A stretch of DNA of 45,937 nucleotides, taken from assembly GCF_003057615.1 (NCBI RefSeq), contig NZ_QAFW01000017.1, positions 1-45,937 on the forward strand, in the 5' to 3' direction. The position numbers were made by a program, and so were the translations under genes. The notes below the pieces were generated by a model. It had not been told where the DNA came from and searched no databases. It was given only the letters and a program-made list of their open reading frames with translations. Below are positions 16,654 through 24,867 of the stretch, in pieces. Position 1 is the stretch's first letter; each line of letters starts with the position of its first letter. The DNA is from Metalysinibacillus jejuensis. Lineage in GTDB: Bacteria; Bacillota; Bacilli; Bacillales_A; Planococcaceae.

Positions 16654-18026
16654 AAACAGTAGCAGTTATAGGTGGCGGTATTACAGGTTTATGCACCATG
16701 CACTATTTACAACGTCAAGTGCGCGCGAACAACTTAGCGGTGAATTTAGTATTAATCGAAAAAAATGATTATATTGGTGGCAAAATTCATAGTGAAACGA
16801 CGGATGGATTTATTATGGAAACAGGAGCTGACTCTATCGTTGCTCGTCATCCAGGGGTTTTAGATTTAGTGCGTGAAGTTAATTATGAAGATGAACTCGT
16901 TTATAACGAAACGGGTACATCCTTTATTTATACGAATAATGAATTGCATGCGATTCCTAAGGACTCTACATTTGGTATCCCGATGTCTTTAGCTTCATTA
17001 GAAGCGAGTACATTAGTGTCAGCTGAGGGAAAGGAAGAAGCGTTGAAAGATTTACATATGCCTAATAAGCAGTTCACAAAAGAAAGTTCAATTGGCGAAT
17101 TTTTAACGTATTATTTAGGCGAAGAGCTTGTACAAAAGCAAATTGCACCTGTATTATCGGGCGTATATTCAGGTAATTTACATGAGTTATCCATCGCATC
17201 TACTTTGCCGTACTTAATTGATTATAAAAACGATTATGGTAGCATTATTAAAGGTTTTGAAGCTAATAAAGAACAGTTTACACGGGCAGCTGATAAAAAA
17301 TTTATTTCATTTAAAAAAGGTTTGGATTCATTGCTTTATCGTATTCTAGAAACATTAACAGATGTTGAGGTAATTACAGGTGCCCAAGTGACGGCTATTG
17401 AAAACGGTCACACCTTACACCTAACGACAGGTGAGCAGCGATATGCGGATATTATTGTATTAGCGTTGCCTAATGAAGTAATTGCCGGCATTTTATCCAA
17501 CGATACCTTACAGCCTTATTTCGAAAAATTTACGACAGCTTCGGTCATTACGATGTACTTAGGATTTACGATTCCAGATGCCTTACTACCGGCAGATGGT
17601 ACGGGTTATATCGTATCAGAAAATACGAATGTCGTTTGTAATGCTGCTACATGGACGAGCCGTAAATGGAAGCATACATCAGCTGAAGGCAATTTACTCG
17701 TGCGTCTATTTTATAAAAATAGTAATCCACGCTACGAGGAGCTACAAAAAATGACCGAAGATGAGTTAGCTCAAATTGGCATAGCAGATATAAAAAATAG
17801 CTTAGGAATCGAAGCGGAGCCAAAAGTAGTGAACGTCACGAAATGGATAGATCAAATGCCACGCTATGATTTAGCACATCGTGAAGCGCTAGAAGGATTA
17901 GAGCGAGCGCTAGCTAAAGAGTACCCTAACGTACATTTAGCAGGTTGTTCTTATTACGGTGTAGGAATTGGCGCTTGCATTCAAAACGGTAAAGCGATTG
18001 GCGAAAAAATAGCTACATTATTATAA
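16650..18026 (+). CDS. hemY: Protoporphyrinogen/coproporphyrinogen oxidase HemY (CgoX type)
   Basis: A 458-residue FAD enzyme of heme synthesis. In Gram-positive bacteria the HemY-type enzyme acts on coproporphyrinogen III in the coproporphyrin-dependent route. The dinucleotide-binding VIGGGITG is at 6-13, followed by the GGKIHSETTDGFIMETGADS segment, the QIAPVLSGVYSG motif and the C-terminal FAD contact LAGCSYYGVGIGACI. Length is as expected (about 460-470). I chose ATG 16650, which overlaps the stop of the previous gene as ATGA with AGAGGAGA upstream. Finding it without hemE and hemH, behind a DUF218 and a Sel1 gene, is unusual; hemE-hemH-hemY is the usual B. subtilis order. Confidence 0.92.
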   Translation: MKTVAVIGGGITGLCTMHYLQRQVRANNLAVNLVLIEKNDYIGGKIHSETTDGFIMETGADSIVARHPGVLDLVREVNYEDELVYNETGTSFIYTNNELHAIPKDSTFGIPMSLASLEASTLVSAEGKEEALKDLHMPNKQFTKESSIGEFLTYYLGEELVQKQIAPVLSGVYSGNLHELSIASTLPYLIDYKNDYGSIIKGFEANKEQFTRAADKKFISFKKGLDSLLYRILETLTDVEVITGAQVTAIENGHTLHLTTGEQRYADIIVLALPNEVIAGILSNDTLQPYFEKFTTASVITMYLGFTIPDALLPADGTGYIVSENTNVVCNAATWTSRKWKHTSAEGNLLVRLFYKNSNPRYEELQKMTEDELAQIGIADIKNSLGIEAEPKVVNVTKWIDQMPRYDLAHREALEGLERALAKEYPNVHLAGCSYYGVGIGACIQNGKAIGEKIATLL

Positions 18027-18055
18027 AAGAGGTGCATTTTGCGCCTCTTTTTTTA
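18027..18055 (+). terminator. Terminator after hemY
   Basis: AAAGAGGTGC pairs with GCGCCTCTTT (18041-18050) around an ATTTT loop, then further T residues. The 329-base gap to yitJ continues with a promoter and an S-box leader. Confidence 0.88.
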
Positions 18056-18117
18056 TTTGTGAAAAGGTTTTAATTTGTACTTTGTGTAGCGATACTTGTT
18101 AGAAACGATTAATAGTG

Positions 18118-18146
18118 TTGACGTAATACGTTACTAACGATATGAT
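18118..18146 (+). promoter_or_regulatory. Sigma-A promoter of the yitJ-metH transcript
   Basis: TTGACG (18118-18123), exactly 17 bases, TATGAT (18141-18146). It lies about 30 bases before the S-box aptamer, so transcripts would begin just upstream of the riboswitch. Confidence 0.8.
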
Positions 18147-18176
18147 ACTTTTCAATAGTTAGAAATTTCATAACAT

Positions 18177-18290
18177 TCTTATCAAGAGAAGCGGAGGGAC
18201 TGGCCCTGTGAAGCTTCAGCAACCAACATATTGTCAGGTGCTAAATCCAGCTAGCGAATAGCTAGGCAGATGAGGAGGAACGATACGCGA
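18177..18290 (+). promoter_or_regulatory. SAM-I (S-box) riboswitch
   Basis: The S-box core is readable in order: TTATCAAGAG, then GGAGGGACTGGCCC, TGAAGCTTCAGCAACC, the GGTGCTAAATCC element and GCAGATGAGGAGGAAC. Low SAM allows read-through; SAM binding exposes the terminator at 18296-18337. It controls yitJ and metH, the two methionine-regenerating enzymes. B. subtilis yitJ has the same control. Confidence 0.93.
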
Positions 18291-18295
18291 AGTAG

Positions 18296-18337
18296 CCCCC
18301 CTTTTTTGTATATAAAAAAGAGGGTTTTTTTAATGGA
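18296..18337 (+). terminator. S-box expression-platform terminator
   Basis: A C-run followed by TTTTTT pairs with AAAAAAGAGGG (one mismatch), then seven T. It directly follows the aptamer and precedes the yitJ ribosome site at about 18342-18348. Confidence 0.85.
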
Positions 18338-18355
18338 GTAAAGGGAGGAAGAAGG

Positions 18356-20197
18356 ATGGGCTTATTAGAAAAATTACAAACATCAATTTTGATTGGTGAT
18401 GGTGCAATGGGAACGATGCTCTATAGTACAGGATTAGCCTCTTGTCATGAAGAGTTAAACTTGTTGCAGCCTGCCCTCGTTGAAAAAATACACCAAGATT
18501 ATATCGCAGCAGGTGCAGATGTTATTCAAACTAATACGTACGGTGCCAATGCGATTAAATTAGCACGCTATGGTTTAGAAAATAAAGTACAAGAAATTAA
18601 TATTGCTGCCACTCAACTAGCAAAAAAAGCAGCAAATAATGAAGCGTATATTCTTGGCACAATCGGGGGTATTCGAGATATCCGAAATACGGACTATACG
18701 TTAGCAGAAATTTTAGAAGGTGTGAAGGCACAAGCTACAGTCTTTTTGACAGAAGGTGTAGATGGCATTTTACTCGAGACCTATTATGACTTTGATGAAC
18801 TGATTGCGACCTTAGATATGTTGCGCGGCATGACGACATTACCGATTATTGCACAAGTATCGATGCACGAGGCAGGCGTGCTACAAAATGGTAAGGCACT
18901 AAATGAGGCACTTGTAGAGTTAGAAGCACACGGTGCTGATGTAGTAGGTGTTAACTGTCGACTTGGTCCGTTTCATACTATCCAAGCTTTTGAACAAGTA
19001 GATTTACCAGATCATGCCTTTTTATCTACGTACCCTAATGCCTCGCTATTAGATGTAGAAGACGGTCGTATCGTTTATGAGTCAGAGTACGATTACTTTG
19101 GTCGTGCGGCAGCAACGCTTTGTCAGCAAGGCGTCCGTTTAATTGGTGGTTGCTGTGGTACGACGCCAAAACATATCGCTGCGGTTAAACAACATGTTGC
19201 ACATTTACAACCGATCACGGCAAAAACAAAGCGTTCTATTGCAGTAGATTTTGTAAAAGAAGCAGAGCCACGTACAGTGGAGCCGTTGCATGAAAAAGTC
19301 AAACGGGAACGTTCAATTATTGTAGAATTAGATACACCACGTCATTTAGAAGTAGAAGGCTTTATTGAAGGGGCAAAGCAATTATATGCAGCAGGTGCAG
19401 ATGTCGTAATGATGGCAGATAATTCGCTAGCATCTCCTCGTATTAGTAATAGTGCAATGGGCGCGATGATTAAAGAACAAGGTGTACGTCCGTTAACGCA
19501 TATTACTTGTCGAGACCGTAATTTAATTGGTTTGCAGTCGCATTTAATGGGATTAAATGCACTTGGCATTCACGACGTCTTAGCGGTAACTGGAGACCCA
19601 ACAAAAGTAGGTGATTTCCCAGGCGCAACGAGTGTATATGACGTTACTTCTTTTGAATTAATCGCGCTAATCAAGCAGTTAAACGAAGGGGTTTCATTTT
19701 CAGGTAAGCCGCTACGTAAAAAAGCAAACTTCTCTGTAGCCGCAGCGTTCAACCCTAATGTGCGTGTAGTAGAACGAGCGATTCCTCGCTTAGAAAAGAA
19801 GATTGAACATGGCGCAGATTACTTTATTTCGCAACCGGTATATACAAAAGAAAAAATTATTGAAACGTATGAAGCGACGAAACATTTAACGACACCGATT
19901 TATATTGGCATTATGCCAGTAACAAGCTACCGCAGTGCTGAATTTTTACATCACGAGGTTCCTGGCATTAAGCTATCAGATGAAGTGTTAGCGCGTATGC
20001 GTGCATGCGGTGAAGATAAGGAACTGGCGACAGCTGAAGGTATTGCGATTGCAAAAGAGTTAGTGGATACAGCGATGCAATATTTCAACGGTATTTATTT
20101 AATCACACCATTTTTACGTTATGATATGACATTACAATTAATCGCACACATTCAACAGCAGGATGCGATAACAAAAGGAGTTTCGATTAATGGTTAA
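18356..20197 (+). CDS. yitJ: Bifunctional homocysteine S-methyltransferase / methylenetetrahydrofolate reductase
   Basis: A 613-residue fusion. The N-terminal half (about 1-290) is a homocysteine-methyltransferase barrel with the zinc cysteines C201 (VNCRLG) and C266-C267 (GGCCGTTP). The C-terminal half (about 315-605) is an MTHFR barrel, with MMADNSLASPRISN, THITCRDRNLIGLQS and ADYFISQPVYTKEK. It would reduce 5,10-methylene-THF to 5-methyl-THF and carry or help the methyl transfer to homocysteine. ATG 18356 follows GGGAGG. It overlaps metH by 8 bases. The pair forms a short pathway: this protein makes methyl-THF, and MetH uses it. Control is by the S-box leader. Confidence 0.95.
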   Translation: MGLLEKLQTSILIGDGAMGTMLYSTGLASCHEELNLLQPALVEKIHQDYIAAGADVIQTNTYGANAIKLARYGLENKVQEINIAATQLAKKAANNEAYILGTIGGIRDIRNTDYTLAEILEGVKAQATVFLTEGVDGILLETYYDFDELIATLDMLRGMTTLPIIAQVSMHEAGVLQNGKALNEALVELEAHGADVVGVNCRLGPFHTIQAFEQVDLPDHAFLSTYPNASLLDVEDGRIVYESEYDYFGRAAATLCQQGVRLIGGCCGTTPKHIAAVKQHVAHLQPITAKTKRSIAVDFVKEAEPRTVEPLHEKVKRERSIIVELDTPRHLEVEGFIEGAKQLYAAGADVVMMADNSLASPRISNSAMGAMIKEQGVRPLTHITCRDRNLIGLQSHLMGLNALGIHDVLAVTGDPTKVGDFPGATSVYDVTSFELIALIKQLNEGVSFSGKPLRKKANFSVAAAFNPNVRVVERAIPRLEKKIEHGADYFISQPVYTKEKIIETYEATKHLTTPIYIGIMPVTSYRSAEFLHHEVPGIKLSDEVLARMRACGEDKELATAEGIAIAKELVDTAMQYFNGIYLITPFLRYDMTLQLIAHIQQQDAITKGVSING

Positions 20198-23100
20198 GCA
20201 TATAGTAGAACAACAGCTACAGGAACGAATTTTAATTATGGATGGCGCAATGGGAACGATGTTACAAAATGAAAAACTTACTGAAGAAGACTTTGGCGGT
20301 GAAGCGTTGGACGGTTGTAACGAAAATCTCGTCTTAACACGTCCAGATGTACTGCGTAAAATTCATACACTTTACCTAGAAGCGGGCGCAGATTTAATTT
20401 GTACGAACACATTTGGCGCAACACCACTTGTATTAGATGACTATGATATTGGTTATAAAGCAGAGGAAATTAATAAGCGCGCTGCTCAACTAGCAAGAGA
20501 AGCTGTGGATCAATTTTCAACACCTGAATGGCCACGCTTTGTCGTAGGCGCAATGGGACCTACTACGAAAACATTATCTGTAACAGGTGGTGTAACGTTT
20601 GAAACATTAGAAGAAAATTTCTACGTGCAAGCCAAAGCATTAATTGAAGGTGGCGTGGATATTTTACTGTTAGAGACGACACAAGATACCCTTAATTTAA
20701 AAGCGGGTACTATTGGTGTGAAAAGAGCGTTTGAGGCGACTAAAAAAGAAGTGCCAATTATGATTTCAGGAACAATTGAGCCAATGGGTACAACATTAGC
20801 TGGTCAAACGATAGAAGCCTTTTACATTTCCATTGAGCATGTTAAACCACTTTCTGTAGGTTTAAATTGTGCGACAGGGCCAGAATTTATGACAGATCAT
20901 CTTCGTTCATTGTCCGCTTTAGCTACAAGCTATGTCAGCTGTTATCCTAATGCGGGGTTGCCTGATGAGGAAGGATGTTACCACGAATCTCCAGAGTCGC
21001 TATCCATCAAGTTAAAAGGTTTTGCAGAAAAAGGCTGGCTTAATATCGTTGGTGGTTGTTGCGGCACTACACCAGCACATATTAAAGCGATTCGTGAAGT
21101 AGTAGACGGCTTCCCGCCACGTACACCAAAAGAAATAAACGAACAACATCGTGTAGCTGGGATTGAATCATTGCAGTATGACGACTCTATGCGACCTCTA
21201 TTTATTGGAGAGCGTACGAACGTTATCGGTTCGCGCAAGTTTAAAAATCTCATCATCGAAGAAAAGTACGAAGAAGCGGCAGAAGTAGCGCGTGCACAAG
21301 TGAAAAATGGTGCCCATGTTATTGATATTTGTTTAGCTAACCCTGACCGTGATGAAATTGCGGACATGAAAGGCTTTATGCAGGAAGTTGTAAAAAAAGT
21401 AAAAGTGCCATTAGTCATTGATTCTACCGACGAAAAAGTAATGGAAGAAGCTTTGAAATTTTCTCAAGGTAAGGCGATTATTAACTCAATTAACTTAGAA
21501 GACGGGGAAGAGCGCTTTGATGCAGTAGTACCTTTAGCAAAAAAATACGGTGCAGCTTTAGTTGTCGGCACAATTGATGAAACAGGCATGGCAGTGACGC
21601 GAGAACGCAAGCTTGAAATTGCGAAACGTTCGCACCAATTGCTCGTAGAAAAGTGGGGTTTCCCCGCAGAAGATATTATTTTTGATCCGCTGGTCTTCCC
21701 TGTAGGCACCGGAGATGAGCAATATATCGGGTCAGCTGTAGAAACAATTGAGGGAATACGTTTGATCAAAGAAGCGTTGCCAAATTGTTTAACAGTATTA
21801 GGTGTGAGCAATGTTTCATTTGGTTTACCACCAGTAGGGCGCGAAGTGTTAAATGCGGTGTATTTATACAACTGTACACGTGCAGGCTTAGATTATGCGA
21901 TTGTCAATACAGAGAAGCTTGAGCGTTATGCTTCGATTCCTGAAAAAGAGATTTCGATGGCTAACGAATTGTTGTTTAATACAACAGATGAGACACTCGC
22001 TGTATTTACGGATTTTTATCGCGGTAAAAAGAAAGAAAAAACAGAAGCTGTTTTGCCTGATACGGTAGAGGAGCGTCTAGCTTACTATATTGTAGAAGGA
22101 ACAAAAGAAGGTTTAATTGAAGATTTACAACAAGCGTTAACGACATATGATACACCGCTAGATATTATTAATGGACCGCTTATGACAGGCATGGCTGAAG
22201 TAGGTCGTCTATTTAATGAAAACCAACTCATTGTAGCGGAAGTTTTACAATCAGCAGGCGTAATGAAAGCAGCTGTTTCCTTCCTAGAAGACTTTATGGA
22301 AAAAGGCGATAGCGACGCTGGTAAAGGAAAAGTAGTGCTTGCTACTGTAAAGGGCGATGTGCATGATATCGGTAAAAACTTAGTCGAAATTATTTTAAGT
22401 AACAATGGTTATAAAGTGGTAGACCTTGGTATTAAAGTGACACCTACTGAATTGATTGAAGCAATTAAAAAAGAGCAACCTGATATTGTAGGGCTGTCTG
22501 GTTTACTTGTAAAGTCGGCACAACAAATGGTAATTACAGCACAAGATTTTAAAGATGCAGGTATTGATGTGCCAATTTTAGTAGGTGGCGCCGCTTTATC
22601 TCGTCGCTTTACGGAAACTAAAATTTCAGCACAATACAATGGTCCTGTACTTTACGCTAAAGATGCGATGCAAGGCTTAGCGATTGCTAACCGTTTGCAA
22701 GATGAAGTAGACCGCGCGCTATTACTAGCCGAGCTAGCCGAAGCGATTGAAAAGCGTAAAGTAGCAGATGAGTTACGCGCTGCACGACCTGCGAAGGCGG
22801 TAACCGAAAAGCCGGTACGTACAGTAGGTGACGCGCCGGTGCGTGTACCTAATGATTTACGTCGCCATGTACGTCATAGTTATGCGGTACAACATTTATA
22901 TCCGTATGTAAATATGCGTACATTAATCGGTCACCATCTCGGCTATAAAGGAAATGTACTAAAAGCATTAGAAGAAAAAGAGCCACGTGCTACAGACTTA
23001 CATGAGTTAGTAACCAGTTATTTAGCGCAAGATTTATTTAAACCAGCTGCACTTTATCAATTTTATAAAGCGCAAGCTGAAGGTGATGACGTTGTCCTTT

Positions 23101-23618
23101 ATGCTGAAGACGGTACGACTGAAATTCAGCGCTTTACTTTCCCACGTCAACAACAAGCGCCTTACCTATGTCTTGCGGACTTCTTAAAGACGAAGGAAAG
23201 TGGCGAAATGGATTACGTAGGTTTGCTATGTGTAACAGCCGGACATGGTGTTACGGACTATGCTAATGCACTGAAAGAACAAGGTAAGTTTTTAGAAAGT
23301 CATGCTTTCCAATCGACAGCGCTTGAACTAGCTGAAGGGTTAGCGGAACGTATTCATCAAGAGATGCGTGACCAATGGGGCTTCCCCGATGCTACAGATT
23401 TTACAATGCGCGATCGTTTTGCAGCCAAGTATGAGGGGCAACGCTTCTCCTTCGGTTACCCGGCATGTCCAAATTTAGAAGACCAAGAAAAATTATTCGC
23501 GACATTACGTCCTGAAGATATCGGTGTACAGTTAACCGATGGCTTTATGATGCAACCAGAAGCTTCGGTATCAGCCATTGTTTTTGCACATCCTGATGCA
23601 CGCTACTTCAATGTTTAA
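20190..23618 (+). CDS. metH: Cobalamin-dependent methionine synthase
   Basis: A full-length 1142-residue MetH with all four modules. The Hcy-binding barrel (about 1-320) has zinc ligands C227 and C290-C291. The pterin-binding barrel (about 335-610) opens with FIGERTNVIGSRKF. The B12-binding module (about 630-870) has the cobalt ligand H725 in DVHDIGKN. The AdoMet reactivation domain (about 890-1140) has GYPACPNLEDQ. It transfers the methyl of 5-methyl-THF to homocysteine. ATG 20190 lies inside the end of yitJ with AAGGAG 9 bases before. Its presence means the cell makes or imports cobalamin. The inserted linker around 620-640 (KKKEKTEAVLPDT) is short and ordinary. Confidence 0.97.
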   Translation: MVKHIVEQQLQERILIMDGAMGTMLQNEKLTEEDFGGEALDGCNENLVLTRPDVLRKIHTLYLEAGADLICTNTFGATPLVLDDYDIGYKAEEINKRAAQLAREAVDQFSTPEWPRFVVGAMGPTTKTLSVTGGVTFETLEENFYVQAKALIEGGVDILLLETTQDTLNLKAGTIGVKRAFEATKKEVPIMISGTIEPMGTTLAGQTIEAFYISIEHVKPLSVGLNCATGPEFMTDHLRSLSALATSYVSCYPNAGLPDEEGCYHESPESLSIKLKGFAEKGWLNIVGGCCGTTPAHIKAIREVVDGFPPRTPKEINEQHRVAGIESLQYDDSMRPLFIGERTNVIGSRKFKNLIIEEKYEEAAEVARAQVKNGAHVIDICLANPDRDEIADMKGFMQEVVKKVKVPLVIDSTDEKVMEEALKFSQGKAIINSINLEDGEERFDAVVPLAKKYGAALVVGTIDETGMAVTRERKLEIAKRSHQLLVEKWGFPAEDIIFDPLVFPVGTGDEQYIGSAVETIEGIRLIKEALPNCLTVLGVSNVSFGLPPVGREVLNAVYLYNCTRAGLDYAIVNTEKLERYASIPEKEISMANELLFNTTDETLAVFTDFYRGKKKEKTEAVLPDTVEERLAYYIVEGTKEGLIEDLQQALTTYDTPLDIINGPLMTGMAEVGRLFNENQLIVAEVLQSAGVMKAAVSFLEDFMEKGDSDAGKGKVVLATVKGDVHDIGKNLVEIILSNNGYKVVDLGIKVTPTELIEAIKKEQPDIVGLSGLLVKSAQQMVITAQDFKDAGIDVPILVGGAALSRRFTETKISAQYNGPVLYAKDAMQGLAIANRLQDEVDRALLLAELAEAIEKRKVADELRAARPAKAVTEKPVRTVGDAPVRVPNDLRRHVRHSYAVQHLYPYVNMRTLIGHHLGYKGNVLKALEEKEPRATDLHELVTSYLAQDLFKPAALYQFYKAQAEGDDVVLYAEDGTTEIQRFTFPRQQQAPYLCLADFLKTKESGEMDYVGLLCVTAGHGVTDYANALKEQGKFLESHAFQSTALELAEGLAERIHQEMRDQWGFPDATDFTMRDRFAAKYEGQRFSFGYPACPNLEDQEKLFATLRPEDIGVQLTDGFMMQPEASVSAIVFAHPDARYFNV

Positions 23619-23622
23619 TCTA

Positions 23623-23657
23623 AACAGCTATCCTACAAAATAGGGTAGCTGTTTTTT
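23623..23657 (+). terminator. Terminator after metH
   Basis: AACAGCTA-t-CCTA pairs with TAGG-g-TAGCTGTT around a CAAAA loop, followed by a T-run. The T-run runs straight into the palindrome of the des promoter region. Confidence 0.85.
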
Positions 23658-23733
23658 ATGACAGTTGTCATATAAAAGATATGACGTTTTCTTCTACAGG
23701 CATTTGCTGTGTTGTCTTATGATTAGGTCATAA
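23658..23733 (+). promoter_or_regulatory. Candidate DesR operator region of des
   Basis: Three related sites precede des: a perfect palindrome ATGACA-GT-TGTCAT (23658-23671), a half-site ATATGACG (23679-23686) and TTATGA-TTAGG-TCATAA (23717-23733). The shared core ATGA/TCAT and the position 30-100 bases before the start fit a response-regulator operator. DesR is encoded two genes downstream and activates des in B. subtilis. No good sigma-A -35/-10 pair is evident, as expected for an activator-dependent promoter. DesR binding is inferred, not shown. Confidence 0.55.
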
Positions 23734-23760
23734 AGAAAAAACGTAGGGAGTGCAATAGAC

Positions 23761-24786
23761 ATGACAAGCTTTACAGAGAAGAAAAATCAGTTGCGTAAAG
23801 ATGTTGCAAAATTTGCAAAGTCAAATACACGAAAAAGTATAATGCAATTAATTAATACGATTGGTCCATTGTTTATTTTATGGGTTTTAGCTTATCAAAC
23901 TATCGATATTTCGCCTTGGCTAACGGTTGGTATTAGCGTCTTAGCAGCAGGCTTTGTAGTACGTACATTTATTATTTTCCATGATTGTACGCACGGTTCA
24001 TTTTTTAAAAATAAAAAAGCGAATGATATCGTTGGTTTTTGGACAGGGGTTTTAACATCATTTCCTTATGAAAAATGGAAGCGCGAGCATACTATTCATC
24101 ATGCAACGAGTTCGAATTTAGATAAACGCGGTATCGGTGATATTGATATGTTAACGCTAGAAGAATATGAGCAAACATCAAAGCTTGGTCGCCTTGGTTA
24201 TCGTTTATACCGTAATCCTATTGTGATGTTTGGTTTAGGACCATTGTATATGGTGCTCGTGTTAAATCGTTTTAATCGTAAAGATGCTAAACGTAAAGAG
24301 CGCCGTAACACGTATTTAACAAATTTAACTGTTATTTTAATTTGCGCTGTAGCTATTAGTTTTGTTGGTTGGCAATCGTTTTTATTAGTACAAGGCACAA
24401 CATTATTTGTAGCAGGCTCATTAGGTATTTGGTTGTTTTATATTCAACATACGTACGAAGATTCATATTTTGAGCATGAAGCGGAATGGGATTATGTAAA
24501 AGCAGCAGTAGAAGGTAGCTCATATTATAAATTGCCACGCATCTTGCAATTTTTAACAGGTAACATCGGTTTCCACCATGTGCATCACTTATCACCACGT
24601 GTGCCCAACTATAATTTAGAGAAAGCTCACGAAGAGGTAAAACCGCTACAACGCGCAACGACGATTACATTAGTAACGAGTTTAGAATGCATTCGTTATA
24701 AGTTATATGATGAAGAAAATCAAAAATTTGTAACGTTCCGTGAAGCTGGCGAGCGTCTGCGCATGAAAAATGCTGTAAATATTTAA
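23761..24786 (+). CDS. des: Acyl-lipid desaturase (Des type)
   Basis: A 341-residue membrane desaturase that inserts a cis double bond into phospholipid acyl chains, keeping the membrane fluid in the cold. The three histidine boxes for the di-iron site are H74-DCT-H78, H110-TI-HH114 and H272-H-V-HH276, with membrane helices at about 30-50, 52-70, 150-165, 185-205 and 210-230. Length and order des-desK-desR match the B. subtilis system (delta-5 desaturase). The double-bond position cannot be read from sequence. It is a monocistronic transcript closed by a strong terminator, with the sensor genes expressed from their own promoter. Confidence 0.95.
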   Translation: MTSFTEKKNQLRKDVAKFAKSNTRKSIMQLINTIGPLFILWVLAYQTIDISPWLTVGISVLAAGFVVRTFIIFHDCTHGSFFKNKKANDIVGFWTGVLTSFPYEKWKREHTIHHATSSNLDKRGIGDIDMLTLEEYEQTSKLGRLGYRLYRNPIVMFGLGPLYMVLVLNRFNRKDAKRKERRNTYLTNLTVILICAVAISFVGWQSFLLVQGTTLFVAGSLGIWLFYIQHTYEDSYFEHEAEWDYVKAAVEGSSYYKLPRILQFLTGNIGFHHVHHLSPRVPNYNLEKAHEEVKPLQRATTITLVTSLECIRYKLYDEENQKFVTFREAGERLRMKNAVNI

Positions 24787-24790
24787 AGAT

Positions 24791-24837
24791 AAGCTGTTTC
24801 ATTAAGCGGTCCATTCGGCTAATGAAACAGCTTTTTT
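24791..24837 (+). terminator. Terminator between des and desK
   Basis: A 14-bp perfect stem (AAGCTGTTTCATTA with TAATGAAACAGCTT) capped by a smaller stem, then a T-run to 24837. It separates cold-induced des from the sensor genes. Confidence 0.93.
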
Positions 24838-24845
24838 GTTATACT
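24837..24845 (+). promoter_or_regulatory. Extended -10 promoter of desK-desR
   Basis: TGTTATACT, an extended -10 identical to the one before the DUF218 gene. It begins in the last T of the des terminator and lies 22 bases before the desK start. It would give desKR constitutive low-level expression. Confidence 0.55.
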
Positions 24846-24867
24846 AGAAACAAAAACAAGAAAGTTT

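Noticed and set aside
20978-21418. 146-codon open frame on the minus strand inside metH
   Set aside because: It lies fully antisense to a well-identified gene, has no ribosome site and a composition that mirrors metH codons.
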